NCBI RefSeq assembly: GCF_900100965.1 | Contig: NZ_FMUJ01000001.1 | Location: 420,272 to 484,271 of the forward strand | Direction: 5' to 3' | DNA: 64,000 nucleotides | Source: Variovorax sp. EL159 | GTDB lineage: Bacteria > Pseudomonadota > Gammaproteobacteria > Burkholderiales > Burkholderiaceae_C | Part shown: positions 9,886-19,420 of the stretch, in pieces | How the letters are laid out: the number at the start of each line of letters is the position of its first letter | Position numbering within the stretch: the stretch's first letter is position 1 | Made by a program: the position numbers and the translations under genes | Notes under the pieces: model-generated | Seen by the model: only the letters and a program-made list of their open reading frames with translations | Database searches by the model: none | Told to the model about the DNA's origin: nothing

Positions 9886-10614
9886 ATGTCCGACACCTAT
9901 GTTCTCGTCCATGGCGCCTGGCACACCGGCGCCGAGATCGAAGCCGTGGCCGATGGCCTGCGCGAAGCCGGGCACACCGTGCATTGCCCCACGCTCGCGG
10001 GCAATGGCGCCGGCGACGACCGCGCGCGCACCGGCCTCGGCGACGCCATCGACTCGGCCGTGCGCTACATCGAAGAGAAAGACCTGACGCAGGTCCGACT
10101 CGCGGGCCACAGCTACGGCGGCATGGTGATCTCGGGCGTGGCCGACCGCATCGCGCACCGGCTGCGCAGGCTGATCTACATCAACGCCTTCGTGCCGCTC
10201 GATGGCGAATCGCTCAACGACATGGTGCCGCCGCACTACCTGGCGATGTTCGATGCCATCGCCTCAGCGAATGGCAACGCGGTGATGCTGCCCTTCGAGG
10301 TCTGGCGCGAGGCCTTCATCAACGATGCCGACCTCGCGCTCGCGCAGGCCGCGTACGAGAAGCTGAACCCGCATCCGTACCGCACCTTCACCGACAAGAT
10401 CAGGCTGCAGAAGCCGCTGGCCGAACTGGCGCTGGGCAAGTCGTACATCAACTGCCAGCAGGACATCGCGCTGCCGCACAGCCTGCCGTGGCACCCGCGC
10501 CTGTCGGAGCGGCTGGGGTTGTTCAGGCTCGTCGAATGCCCCGGTAGCCACGAGATGTTTTTCTCGAACCCGCGGCGGCTGGCGCAAGCCATCGTCGAAG
10601 CGGGCCGGGACTGA
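9886..10614 (+). CDS. Alpha/beta hydrolase
   Basis: A 242-residue cytosolic alpha/beta hydrolase. Visible elements are the oxyanion segment VLVHGAWHTG at the start, the nucleophile elbow GHSYGG (serine) near residue 78, and a C-terminal histidine in CPGSHEMFFSNP. It resembles the MenH/salicylate-esterase-like group. The ATG at 9886 follows a good Shine-Dalgarno (AAGGAGA) 6 bases upstream, which decides the start. It is monocistronic, divergent from ars and convergent with the exonuclease gene. Substrate unknown. Confidence 0.86.
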   Translation: MSDTYVLVHGAWHTGAEIEAVADGLREAGHTVHCPTLAGNGAGDDRARTGLGDAIDSAVRYIEEKDLTQVRLAGHSYGGMVISGVADRIAHRLRRLIYINAFVPLDGESLNDMVPPHYLAMFDAIASANGNAVMLPFEVWREAFINDADLALAQAAYEKLNPHPYRTFTDKIRLQKPLAELALGKSYINCQQDIALPHSLPWHPRLSERLGLFRLVECPGSHEMFFSNPRRLAQAIVEAGRD

Positions 10615-10624
10615 GCCCTCGGTT

Positions 10625-11236
10625 TCAGGCACCGGGAAACAGCGCGTCGAACACGCGGATCGCCGCGTAGGCGTCGTTCGCCGCATAGCGGATCTGCGCT
10701 TCCGTGAGCTGCTTGTGCGCCCAGTTCGAGGTCGTCGCCTTGCGCGACTTGATGAAGCGGCGGTTGAACACCAGCGCCACTGCCGCCTTCACGCCCACCG
10801 ACTTGCGGTAGCCGCGATGGCGGAACTCGGTGTCGATGTCGAACACCGCCTGCGGCTCGATCTGCAGCTTGTTGCGGATCAGCGTGAGGTCGCCCGACAG
10901 GCCGAAGCCCACCTTGCGCAGTTCGGTCGAGGCGATCAGCGCGGCCACCACCGGGTTGCATTCGGTGCGGTGCAGCTGGAACAGCCAGGCCGTGTCGCGC
11001 GTGGAGAACTGCACCACGTGCGGGCCGCCGGAAACTTCGTTCTTGGCGAAGGTGGGCTTGGACTCGGTGTCGAAGCCGGCCACGCGCGCGGCCAGCAGCG
11101 TGTCGGCGGCGCGCTCGGCGTCTTGCAGCGTGGCAACGACGACGATGTTCTTCAGGCCGAGGCCTTCGAAGGGGTCGAGCAGCGCGATCTGTTCGCGCTC
11201 GGGCAAAGGGGGCAACGCGGGGCTGTTGTTGCTCAC
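10625..11236 (-). CDS. DnaQ/RNase D-fold 3'-5' exonuclease
   Basis: A 203-residue single-domain DEDD-type exonuclease. Exo I is the FDTESKP motif (Asp-x-Glu), Exo II lies in GLSGDLTLI, and Exo III is YAANDAYAA (Tyr-x3-Asp). This is the catalytic core of RNase D without HRDC domains. The start is taken as GTG at 11236, which overlaps the stop of the upstream gene as GTGA; the frame continues upstream only as antisense-like sequence. It is the last gene of the tightly packed run that begins at the split Rieske oxygenase. Confidence 0.84.
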   Translation of the reverse strand: MSNNSPALPPLPEREQIALLDPFEGLGLKNIVVVATLQDAERAADTLLAARVAGFDTESKPTFAKNEVSGGPHVVQFSTRDTAWLFQLHRTECNPVVAALIASTELRKVGFGLSGDLTLIRNKLQIEPQAVFDIDTEFRHRGYRKSVGVKAAVALVFNRRFIKSRKATTSNWAHKQLTEAQIRYAANDAYAAIRVFDALFPGA

Positions 11237-11655
11237 CGTGGAACTGCTTTCCTGGTCTTCTTCACTGCGGCTTTCTTTGCGGGTGTTTTGCTGGCGGCCT
11301 TCTTCTTGGCGGCCGGTGTCTTGTTCTTCGGTGGCTGGCCCGAGCGCAGCGCGGCTTCGTAGGCGCGACGGCCCCACAGGGCGGCTTCTTCGCGGTCTTC
11401 GAACAGGTCGGCCGGCGCCTGCCGGTACGACATCGGCATCGCCTTGCCCTGCCGCTCGTAGGTGAAGGGCGGCAGGTTCAGCTTGTCGAAGTGCGGGCCG
11501 CTTTCGGCGTCGGCCTTCAGGTAGAGCGTGTCGCGGGCCACCAGCGCGATCATGCGGCCCTCGTGCCACACGCCGTGGCCGCCGAACATGCGGCGCGTTT
11601 CGATGCGGCCGAGGCGCTCGAAGATTTCATGCAGGCTCTGGACGAAGGCGCTCAT
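11233..11655 (-). CDS. TfoX N-terminal-domain protein with lysine/alanine-rich tail
   Basis: A 140-residue protein. Residues 1-105 form a TfoX N-terminal domain (RRMFGGHGVWHEGRMIALV, then YLKADAESGPHFD). The last 30 or so residues are low-complexity Lys/Ala/Pro (repeats of PAAKKKAA, PAKKAAVKK) like histone H1 tails, suggesting nucleic-acid binding. TfoX proteins affect competence in Haemophilus, but the isolated domain has no settled function. The ATG at 11655 is chosen where the family consensus begins. Its stop overlaps the exonuclease start. Confidence 0.82.
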   Translation of the reverse strand: MSAFVQSLHEIFERLGRIETRRMFGGHGVWHEGRMIALVARDTLYLKADAESGPHFDKLNLPPFTYERQGKAMPMSYRQAPADLFEDREEAALWGRRAYEAALRSGQPPKNKTPAAKKKAASKTPAKKAAVKKTRKAVPR

Positions 11656-11677
11656 GGTGCGGGCCTTGTGTTGTTGT

Positions 11678-12067
11678 TCATGCGGTGATCTCGATGCGGT
11701 TGCCGTCGGGGTCGAGCACCACGCTCTCGTAGTAGCCGTCGCCGGTGCGGCGCGGGCCATCGAGCAGCGGGTAGCCGTCGTTCTTCAGGCGCTGGGTGAG
11801 TTCGTCGACCGCGGCGTCGGAGCCCACGCTGATGGCCAGGTGCGTCCAGCCCATGCGTTGCGCGCCGGCTTCGACCGCCACGGGCGAGAGCGTGCTGGTG
11901 GTCATGGCCTCGATGCGGGCGCCGTCGCCCAGGCTCAGGAAGCACGAGGCAAAACCCTTCACCGGATTGACATAGCCCGCGCCGGCCGTGGCGCCGAAGT
12001 AGTCGATGTAGAAGCGCTTGCAGCGCTCGAGGTCGGTGGTCCAGAGTGCGATGTGGTCGATGCGCAT
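11678..12067 (-). CDS. VOC superfamily (glyoxalase-like) protein
   Basis: A 129-residue protein of two beta-alpha-beta-beta-beta units. It starts MRIDHIALWTTDLERCKRFY, with the metal-ligand His5 position typical of VOC proteins, and ends VLDPDGNRIEI, which carries the acidic ligand. It resembles lactoylglutathione lyase-like proteins; a reaction cannot be assigned. It lies 22 bp upstream of the TfoX gene and 25 bp downstream of the GNAT gene, within the same leftward run. Confidence 0.86.
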   Translation of the reverse strand: MRIDHIALWTTDLERCKRFYIDYFGATAGAGYVNPVKGFASCFLSLGDGARIEAMTTSTLSPVAVEAGAQRMGWTHLAISVGSDAAVDELTQRLKNDGYPLLDGPRRTGDGYYESVVLDPDGNRIEITA

Positions 12068-12092
12068 GGAGAAGAAAAAATCGGGGAGCCGT

Positions 12093-12596
12093 TCAACCCA
12101 CGCGCCACGGCGGGCGCGAAGGCGACCAATGGTAGGCAATGCGTTCGCGGCCGCTGGTCGGGTGCCGGTCGACCGTGCCGCGTTCGAGGCCATAGCGTTC
12201 GTAGAAGCGCTGGGCCGAGGTGTTGGTGGTGGCCACGTGCAGCCGCCAGCCGGTGGGAATGCGCACGCAGGCTTCGTCGAGCAGCGCCTTGCCCAGTCCC
12301 TGGTTGCGCAGGTGCGGCTCGACAAAGAGCTGGGCCACGTACTCGCGCCGCTCCAGCAGCACCATGAAGGCCAGCACCTGCCCGTCGCGCTCTGCCAGCA
12401 CGACTTCGGCGGGCGGCACGAATTCGGTTTGCACGCGGTGCAGCCAGTGCGCGATCGGCTCGACGGAAACCGCGCCCCGGTTGGCGGAAATCCACGCGCG
12501 CCGCCAGATGCCGGCCAGCACCATGCTCTCTTCGGCGGAGCCATCGCGCGACCGCAAATGGAAGGCAGGAATTTGAGCGGCGGACATGCGTTCCAT
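12093..12596 (-). CDS. GNAT family N-acetyltransferase
   Basis: A 167-residue acetyltransferase. The acetyl-CoA loop RNQGLGKALL near residue 97 is preceded by the VAQLFVEP strand, and NTSAQRFYERYGL forms the C-terminal part of the fold. It sits 27 bp after the S-formylglutathione hydrolase gene. Acceptor unknown. Confidence 0.86.
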   Translation of the reverse strand: MERMSAAQIPAFHLRSRDGSAEESMVLAGIWRRAWISANRGAVSVEPIAHWLHRVQTEFVPPAEVVLAERDGQVLAFMVLLERREYVAQLFVEPHLRNQGLGKALLDEACVRIPTGWRLHVATTNTSAQRFYERYGLERGTVDRHPTSGRERIAYHWSPSRPPWRVG

Positions 12597-12623
12597 GATA
12601 CGGCGCGTGCCCGCCGAGGTCGA

Positions 12624-13502
12624 TCAGCCGTGCAGCGTTTGCGCGTGATGCGCGATGTGGTCGGCCATGAAGCTCTGGATGAAGTAGTAGCCGTGGTCGT
12701 AGCCCGCATGGCGGCGCAGCGTGAGCGGCTGGCCGGCCGCGAAGCAGGCGGCCTCGAACGCTTCGGGGTGCAGTTGCTCGGCCAGGAATTTATCAGTCAG
12801 CCCCTGGTCGATCAGGATGCCGTGGGGATACGGCGCGACGGTCTGCGACTGCATCAGCGCGCTGGCGTCGTGCGCGAGCCACTGGGCGCGGTCGTCGCCG
12901 GGCGCGCCCAGATAGCCGCTGAACGCTTTCTTGCCCCATGGGCATTGCGTGGGTGCGCAGATCGGCGCAAAGGCCGAGAGCGACTTGAAGCGCCCCGGGT
13001 GCCGCATGGCGAGCGTGAGCGCGCCGTGGCCGCCCATCGAGTGGCCGAAGATGCCCAGGCGCTGGCCATCGATGGCGAAGTGCTGCGCCACGAGCGGCAG
13101 CAGCTCGTGGACGATCCAGCTTTCCATGCGCCAATGGGTGGACCAGGGCTCGGCGGTCGCGTCGAGGTAGAAGCCGGCGCCGATGCCGAAGTCCCAGTCG
13201 TCTTTCGCGCCCGGCAGGCTTTCGGGCTCGGCGCCGCGTGGGCTGGTGTCGGGCGCGATCAGCGCGAGGCCCAGGCTCGCGGCCATGCGCTGGGCGCCGG
13301 CCTTGGTCGCGAAGGTTTCTTCGTTGCAGGTCAGGCCCGCAAGGTAGAGCAGGGCGGGCACACGCTCGTGCGCGGCCTGCGGCGGCAGGTAGACCGAGAA
13401 GCGCATCGGCAGCCCGATCTCGTGCGAGCGGTGCTCGTGAAAGCTCTGCACGCCACCGAAGGCGTGGTGCTCGGAAAGGGTCTTGAGGGAGGTGTCGGTC
13501 AT
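12624..13502 (-). CDS. fghA: S-formylglutathione hydrolase
   Basis: A 292-residue esterase-D family alpha/beta hydrolase that releases formate and glutathione from S-formylglutathione, the second step of glutathione-dependent formaldehyde oxidation. The family signatures YLAGLTCNEETF, the nucleophile elbow GHSMGGHGAL and the C-terminal histidine region HAGYDHGYYFI are intact, and length is normal (about 280). Its ATG overlaps the stop of the upstream hydrolase (ATGA, 13499-13502), and the formaldehyde dehydrogenase gene is one gene further upstream. Confidence 0.95.
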   Translation of the reverse strand: MTDTSLKTLSEHHAFGGVQSFHEHRSHEIGLPMRFSVYLPPQAAHERVPALLYLAGLTCNEETFATKAGAQRMAASLGLALIAPDTSPRGAEPESLPGAKDDWDFGIGAGFYLDATAEPWSTHWRMESWIVHELLPLVAQHFAIDGQRLGIFGHSMGGHGALTLAMRHPGRFKSLSAFAPICAPTQCPWGKKAFSGYLGAPGDDRAQWLAHDASALMQSQTVAPYPHGILIDQGLTDKFLAEQLHPEAFEAACFAAGQPLTLRRHAGYDHGYYFIQSFMADHIAHHAQTLHG

Positions 13503-14419
13503 CGGGATGGGTTGTGCAGTGCGGGCACCAGTTCGAGCACGGCGTCGGCAAAGGTGCGCGGCGCTTCCTGGGGCATGTTGTGGCCCACGCCCGGCACGAG
13601 GCGGTGCGAGCGGGGGCCGCTGAAGCGATGCGCGTGGGCCGAGGCCTCGGCCGGCGGGCGCACGCCGTCGTCGATGCCGTCGAAGGTGATGGTGGGCACG
13701 GTAATCGCAGGCTGGGCCGCGAGGCGGCGCTCGATGTCTGCATACGCCGGGTCGCCGGGCACGAGGCCGAAGCGATGGCGGTACGACTGGATCACCACGT
13801 CCACGAAATCAGGGTGGTCGAAGGCGGCGGCGCTGCGCTCGAAGGTGGCGTCGTCGAACTTCCATGTGGGCGACCACAGCTTCCACAGCAGATTCGTGAA
13901 CGCCTTGCGGTCTTTCGCGAGCCCGGCGCGGCCGCGTTCGCTGTGAAAGTAGTACTGGTACCAGAGGCTGTGTTCGTTGGCCGGTGCGTCCGGCTCCATC
14001 GCCTTGGCGATGTTCTGGATGTTGTAGCTGTTGAAGGACACCAGCCCCGCGCAGCGCTCGGGCCACAGCGCCGCCACCACGCAGGCGGCGCGCCCGCCCC
14101 AGTCGTAGCCGGCCAGCACCGCGCGCGGAATGGCCAGCGCATCGAGCAGCGCGAGCAGGTCGGCACCCAGTGCGGCCTGTTCGCCCGAACGCGGCGTGGT
14201 GTCGCTCAGGAAGCGCGTGGCGCCATAGCCGCGCAGGTACGGCACGATCACGCGGCAGCCTTGCGCCGCGAGCATCGGCGCCACTTCGGCGTAGGTGTGG
14301 ATGTCGTACGGAAAGCCGTGCATCAGCAGCACGGGCGGGCCGTCGGCGGGCCCGGTCTCGAAGTACGCGATGTCGAGGACGCCCGCCTCGACCTTGCGCA
14401 AGGGTTCCATGCGGTTCAT
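13499..14419 (-). CDS. Alpha/beta hydrolase, epoxide-hydrolase/dehalogenase-like
   Basis: A 306-residue alpha/beta hydrolase. The oxyanion loop is MHGFPYD. The nucleophile elbow is GYDWGGR, so the nucleophile is an aspartate, as in epoxide hydrolases and haloalkane dehalogenases, rather than serine. The C-terminal histidine is in PGVGHNMPQEAP, and YLRGYG-like segments fit the cap region. It is wedged between the two formaldehyde-oxidation genes, overlapping fghA by 4 bp and following the dehydrogenase after 22 bp. That suggests it works in the same catabolic process, but its substrate is unknown. Confidence 0.85.
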   Translation of the reverse strand: MNRMEPLRKVEAGVLDIAYFETGPADGPPVLLMHGFPYDIHTYAEVAPMLAAQGCRVIVPYLRGYGATRFLSDTTPRSGEQAALGADLLALLDALAIPRAVLAGYDWGGRAACVVAALWPERCAGLVSFNSYNIQNIAKAMEPDAPANEHSLWYQYYFHSERGRAGLAKDRKAFTNLLWKLWSPTWKFDDATFERSAAAFDHPDFVDVVIQSYRHRFGLVPGDPAYADIERRLAAQPAITVPTITFDGIDDGVRPPAEASAHAHRFSGPRSHRLVPGVGHNMPQEAPRTFADAVLELVPALHNPSR

Positions 14420-14441
14420 GGCGGGGCGCCTCCCGTCGACT

Positions 14442-15548
<1,107 letters not shown>

Positions 15549-15600
15549 GGCGGGTTCGGGGAAAAGAGGGAGGGAAAGAGGCGCGAAGGCCCAAGGATAC

Positions 15601-16251
15601 TCAGGCGGGGCCGGCAGGGAAGATACCCGACATGCCAATGAACCCGGGCAGGTGTCGGAAATCCCAGACCCAGTTACGAAGGGCCGGAAATTCGTCCAGC
15701 GAAATGCCGCCTTCGCCGGCCAGCGCGACATACGGAAAGCAGGCCAGGTCGGCAATGGTCGGCTTGGGCGCCGAAGCCAGCCAGCGCAGGCCCATGCCGG
15801 CCTGTTCGGCGAGGTGGTCGTCGAGCACGCGGAACACGGCGCGCGCGCCGGCGCGGCAGGCGTCGATGTCCAGGTGGTGGTAGCCGAGCGCGTCGTGCAG
15901 CCGCGCGGCCGAGGCGGTGCGGGTGATGTCGTCGGCGGTGGCGAGCCACATCGCGATCTGGCCGCGCAGCCTGGGGTCGTCGGGGTACCAGTGGCCTTGC
16001 GTGTCGTGGCGGCTCGCGAGATAGACCAGGATGGCCTGCGCATCGCGCAGCACGAAGCCGCCGTCGTCGATCACCGGGAGCTGGCCGAGCGGGTTGACGT
16101 TCGCCAGGAAGGCGGCCGACTTGTGCTCGCGCCCGGGATAGAAATCGACCGGCACGGTTTCATGGGCGACGCCGAGCCACGCCAGCATCTGCCGCACCTT
16201 GAAGCAGTTGCCCGAGAGCGGGTAGTCGTAGAGCTTCAGCATCGTGGTCAT
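15601..16251 (-). CDS. Glutathione S-transferase family protein
   Basis: A 216-residue protein with an N-terminal thioredoxin-like domain ([17 protein letters not shown], then [12 protein letters not shown]) and a C-terminal helical domain ending in FPALRNWV. Its start overlaps the stop of the oxygenase catalytic subunit by 4 bp (ATGA), so it is translationally coupled to the split Rieske oxygenase. It may process a glutathione adduct or serve the glutathione-dependent formaldehyde pathway encoded next. Activity is not predictable from sequence. Confidence 0.9.
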   Translation of the reverse strand: MTTMLKLYDYPLSGNCFKVRQMLAWLGVAHETVPVDFYPGREHKSAAFLANVNPLGQLPVIDDGGFVLRDAQAILVYLASRHDTQGHWYPDDPRLRGQIAMWLATADDITRTASAARLHDALGYHHLDIDACRAGARAVFRVLDDHLAEQAGMGLRWLASAPKPTIADLACFPYVALAGEGGISLDEFPALRNWVWDFRHLPGFIGMSGIFPAGPA

Positions 16252-17099
16252 GCGGCGGCCCTCACGCCGAAGCGCATGCCGCGCTCGCGCAACCAGCGGC
16301 GGTAGGTCACGGACGAGGTGTCGCCGCGCGTGGGCGTCTCGGCGCGGCCTTCGAGCGGCATGCGCTTGAAGGCGTGGTTCTCCAGGATCGGCTTGTCCTG
16401 GCCGAAGATCGTGTGCTGGAAGGCGATGAGTTCGGCGTCGGTGGAGTCGTCGTCGTAGCAGGCGAGGACCGTGTGGGCGATGACGTGCTCGTCGTCGATG
16501 GGCTGCAGGAAAAGGCCGATGGCATCGAGTTCGCCCGCGCGAAAGCTCGACTTGTAGAGCATGGCCGAGAAGGGCTGCATCACGCGGTACCTGTAGAACA
16601 CCTCGCTGCCCGAATCGTGGGCGGCCGAGGCGCGCGGCTGCCAGAAGCGGCAGTCGGTGGCCCAGATCTCGCCGGTGGCGGGTTCGACCTGCACCTGGTA
16701 TTGCGCCACCTCGGTGTGCGGCACCTTGCCGAGGTAGTCGGCGTGCACGAAGGGGAAGTGCGCCATGTCCAGGAAGTTCTCGATCACCCGCAGGCCCGAC
16801 ACCGCGACACCGATGCCGCCGCAATCGATGGTGCGGCGGCCGGGCTCGCTGTATTCGGGGAAGTCGAACAGCGGGCGTGCGGGCTGGCCGCTGGGACAGA
16901 CCCAGAGATAGCCGTAGCGGGATTGCACCGTGAGCGGCTGGTCGTCCAGGTGAGGCAGCCGGCATTGAGGCGTGCCGTCGGCGTCGATCCAGAGCCGCAC
17001 CGTTTCGCCGAGCAGGCGGGTGGTGCGCGCTTCGGTCGTGGCAGGCCCGACGACCAGCCAGTCGTCGCGCATGTTGGGGTCGTCGGTGACGAAGGGCAT
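16248..17099 (-). CDS. Catalytic subunit of a split Rieske oxygenase (non-heme iron domain, Rieske core missing)
   Basis: A 283-residue protein like the C-terminal part of PaO/VanA-type ring-hydroxylating oxygenases. The mononuclear iron motif is intact: Asp111-x2-His114-x4-His119 in NFLDMAHFPFVH. The N-terminal residues 13-72 keep the outer strands of a Rieske domain (DDWLVVG, LLGETVRLWID, then RYGYLWVCPSG), but the central Cys-x-His...Cys-x2-His loops are absent. The cluster is supplied by the upstream gene product. The ATG at 17099 begins the family-like sequence; a TTG at 17114 overlapping the upstream stop is possible. Known members carry both domains on about 350 residues, so this arrangement is unusual. 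Substrate unknown; a demethylase is likely from context. Confidence 0.85.
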   Translation of the reverse strand: MPFVTDDPNMRDDWLVVGPATTEARTTRLLGETVRLWIDADGTPQCRLPHLDDQPLTVQSRYGYLWVCPSGQPARPLFDFPEYSEPGRRTIDCGGIGVAVSGLRVIENFLDMAHFPFVHADYLGKVPHTEVAQYQVQVEPATGEIWATDCRFWQPRASAAHDSGSEVFYRYRVMQPFSAMLYKSSFRAGELDAIGLFLQPIDDEHVIAHTVLACYDDDSTDAELIAFQHTIFGQDKPILENHAFKRMPLEGRAETPTRGDTSSVTYRRWLRERGMRFGVRAAA

Positions 17100-17110
17100 G
17101 GCTTCTTCTT

Positions 17111-17788
17111 TCAACCTTTGGGAAGGGCTTCGATCTCGCTGCGCAGGCGGCGGACGGCGGTGTGCAGGGCTGCCATTGCATTCGAGGCGGGGTCCGCATC
17201 GCTCCAGAAATGCACGAAGGCGAGGTGGGGCTGGGCGTCGAGGACGAGAGCGACCGTGTTGGCCTCATCGAGCTGGCCGCGCCATGCGTCCGGTGCCGCA
17301 TCGGCGACCAGGCCGCGCCGGGCCAGCATTTCGCGCACCGTGCCGGCGGGTGCGCGCACGGTCAATGTGCGGCAGAAGCGCCAGCCGGCGGGGACGGCGC
17401 TGGCCAGTTCTGCGGGCGCAACGAGGGGCTCGGGCGACAGGTGAACCCAGAGCATTCCCGCCGCCTCGGCCACGTTGAATGTCTTCGCGCAGACGTTGCG
17501 TGGCGCCTGCATGGCCGGGTGCGCCGGGATGCTCGTGCATTGCCCGCTGCCGGCCGCGTACTGCCAGCCGTGGTAGGCGCAGGCCAGCCGGTTCTCGATC
17601 ACCCGGCCGAGCGTGAAGCGCACGCTGCGGTGCGGGCAGCGGTTTTCCCATGCTTGCGCGGTGCCGTCGGCCGAACGCCAGAGGGCGAGTTCCTGGCCTT
17701 CGGCAAAGCCGGCGACGATGTTGGCGCCGGGGCGCAGGTCGGCCGACCGTGCCACGGGATGCCAGGGGGCGGTGTTGCTTGTGTTCAT
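17111..17788 (-). CDS. Rieske [2Fe-2S] subunit of a split oxygenase
   Basis: A 225-residue protein. Residues about 8-125 form a Rieske domain with ligands Cys51-x-His53 and Cys70-x2-His73 (RCPHRSVRF and CAYHGW, 16 residues between the pairs), followed by MLWVHLSPEP as in oxygenase alpha subunits. The last 100 residues match nothing I recognise and lack the D-x2-H-x4-H iron site. The next gene encodes exactly the missing iron domain 11 bp downstream. ATG at 17788 was chosen; the longer frame adds basic antisense-like residues. A divergent LysR gene probably regulates it. Confidence 0.85.
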   Translation of the reverse strand: MNTSNTAPWHPVARSADLRPGANIVAGFAEGQELALWRSADGTAQAWENRCPHRSVRFTLGRVIENRLACAYHGWQYAAGSGQCTSIPAHPAMQAPRNVCAKTFNVAEAAGMLWVHLSPEPLVAPAELASAVPAGWRFCRTLTVRAPAGTVREMLARRGLVADAAPDAWRGQLDEANTVALVLDAQPHLAFVHFWSDADPASNAMAALHTAVRRLRSEIEALPKG

Positions 17789-17946
17789 GGTGCGTGGGGC
17801 GCAGGGGCGTGGGGCTCGGCGCCGGTGATGGCATAGCATTGGCGCCACCCCCGGCCGTGCCGTCTACCGTACCGCGTCTGCCGCATCGATGAAAGCCATA
17901 TGAAGAGACGCAACTTTTCATTCCTGCAACGCCGGCCCCTGTCCCC
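17789..17946. promoter_or_regulatory. Divergent promoter region between split oxygenase and LysR gene
   Basis: A 158 bp non-coding region between two divergent genes, the usual location for LysR control. An inverted repeat ATGAAA (17889-17894) / TTTCAT (17916-17921) lies 26 bp before the lysR start; its arms are farther apart than a standard T-N11-A box, so this is only a candidate site. Confidence 0.4.
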
Positions 17947-18918
17947 ATGAGCCGCATCGATCTCGCACTGGTCGAGGCCTTCGTGCTGGTCGCAAGGAGC
18001 GGCAGCCTCACCAAGGCCGAAAGCCTCTCGGGCGTGTCGAAGGCCACCTTGAGCCGGCAGCTCACGCGGCTCGAAAAACTGCTGGGTGCGCAACTGCTGA
18101 TGCGCAGCCCGCGCCGCATCACGCTCACCGAGGCCGGCCGCGCTTTCTTTGCGCGCAGCGAAGGGCTGCTCGACGAGGTGACGGGCCGGCTCGAAGCCGC
18201 CAGCACCGAGATCCACGAGCTGACCACCGGCGTGTCGGGCAGCCTCTCGCTGCTGTCCGACACGCAGTTCAGCACCTCCTTCGTCTGCCACGTGGTCAAG
18301 CTGTTCCTGGAGTCGCATCCGAACGTGCGCTGCCAGCTCGACGTGGCGAACGGCTTCCATGCGCCGCAGGTCGGCGACGTCGATTGCTACGTGTGCTCCG
18401 AGCCGCCCGATGCGCCGAACCTCGTGGCCAAGCTGCTGGGCAAGCTGAACTACGGGCTTTATGCGAGCCCGCAGTACCTGGCGCGCCACGGCACGCCGCA
18501 GGCGCCCGATGAACTGGCACGGCACCAGTCGATCGTGATGAAGGCGCTTTCAGGGCAGTCGCAGGTGCTGCTGGTGTCGGGTGCATTGGGCAGCCATGCC
18601 TTTCGCCCGGAGCCCGCCTTCGAGACCAACGACCACTGGGTCATGAAGACCTTCTGCATCGACGGCCTGGGCATTGCGCTGCTGCCGGCCTTCTTCGTGC
18701 GGCCCGAGGTGGAGCAGGGCGTGCTGGTGCCGGTGCTGCCGCAGTGGCAGCCCGAGCCGCGCCGCATCTACTGCGCCTACCAGCGGCAGCGCTACATGGG
18801 CCAGAAGCTGCGCGATTTCGTCGACCTGATGGCGCGCTGCGTAGTGGACATCGACTCGTACAACTACTACGTCGGATCGTCGGCGGCCAGGCGCCGCAGG
18901 GCCGGCACAAGACCATAA
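17947..18918 (+). CDS. LysR family transcriptional regulator
   Basis: A 323-residue regulator. Residues 1-65 are the winged helix ([32 protein letters not shown]), followed by a linker helix and a two-lobed effector domain (about 90-300). The tail is basic and probably disordered. Divergent from the split Rieske oxygenase genes, it is the obvious candidate regulator of that operon. Effector unknown. aroQ follows 25 bp downstream on the same strand. Confidence 0.92.
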   Translation: MSRIDLALVEAFVLVARSGSLTKAESLSGVSKATLSRQLTRLEKLLGAQLLMRSPRRITLTEAGRAFFARSEGLLDEVTGRLEAASTEIHELTTGVSGSLSLLSDTQFSTSFVCHVVKLFLESHPNVRCQLDVANGFHAPQVGDVDCYVCSEPPDAPNLVAKLLGKLNYGLYASPQYLARHGTPQAPDELARHQSIVMKALSGQSQVLLVSGALGSHAFRPEPAFETNDHWVMKTFCIDGLGIALLPAFFVRPEVEQGVLVPVLPQWQPEPRRIYCAYQRQRYMGQKLRDFVDLMARCVVDIDSYNYYVGSSAARRRRAGTRP

Positions 18919-18943
18919 TTGGCGCCGTCCGACTGCTGCCCTC

Positions 18944-19399
18944 ATGGCCTTACTCATCATGAAGAAAATACTCGTCCTCAACGGCCCCAACCTCAACCTG
19001 CTCGGCACGCGCGAGCCCGAGCAATACGGTCGCGACACGCTGGCCGACGTCGAGCGTCTGTGCAAGGAGACGGGTGCGAAGCACGGCGTCGAGATCGAAT
19101 GCCGCCAGTCGAACCACGAAGGCGTGCTGATCGACTGGATCCAGGAAGCCGGCCGCGAAGTGGCCGCCGGCAACATGCTGGGCGTGGTCATGAACCCCGG
19201 TGCCTACACCCACACCTCGATCGCGCTGCACGATGCGATCAAGGGTGCGAGCGTGCCGGTGATCGAGCTGCACATCTCGAACGTGCATGCGCGCGAAGAG
19301 TTTCGCCATCACTCCTACATCTCGCCTGCCGCGCGCGGGATCATCGTGGGGCTGGGCGTGAAGGGCTACACGCTGGCCATCGCAGCGCTGGTGCCCTGA
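18944..19399 (+). CDS. aroQ: 3-dehydroquinate dehydratase, type II
   Basis: A 151-residue dodecameric-type enzyme converting 3-dehydroquinate to 3-dehydroshikimate in the shikimate pathway. The family signature [13 protein letters not shown] with the active-site tyrosine in [19 protein letters not shown], and the histidine in [20 protein letters not shown] are all present. An in-frame ATG at 18959 (MKKILVL) fits the family start better; the upstream ATG at 18944 adds five residues. No strong ribosome site separates the two. Confidence 0.96.
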   Translation: MALLIMKKILVLNGPNLNLLGTREPEQYGRDTLADVERLCKETGAKHGVEIECRQSNHEGVLIDWIQEAGREVAAGNMLGVVMNPGAYTHTSIALHDAIKGASVPVIELHISNVHAREEFRHHSYISPAARGIIVGLGVKGYTLAIAALVP

Positions 19400-19420
19400 G
19401 CGGCGGCGCCCGCCGCCGCT
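19399..19420. repeat. Perfect GC palindrome between convergent stop codons
   Basis: Ten-base arms AGCGGCGGCG and CGCCGCCGCT separated by two bases span the whole gap between the aroQ and spoVR stop codons and overlap both. It would form a strong hairpin in either transcript and may act as a shared 3' end or RNA-stability element. No U-run follows on either strand, so it is not a typical intrinsic terminator. Confidence 0.55.

Noticed and set aside
15601..17788. The two Rieske-related genes as one oxygenase broken by a frameshift.
   Set aside because: Each has its own start and stop, the domains overlap in their flanking strands rather than adjoining, and the first carries about 100 extra residues; separate subunits fit better.
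18856..18866. A third exact copy of the GntR operator block TCGTACAACTA.
   Set aside because: It lies inside the LysR coding sequence, where it spells part of Ser-Tyr-Asn-Tyr, has no palindromic partner arm and is not near an aldarate gene; treated as chance.
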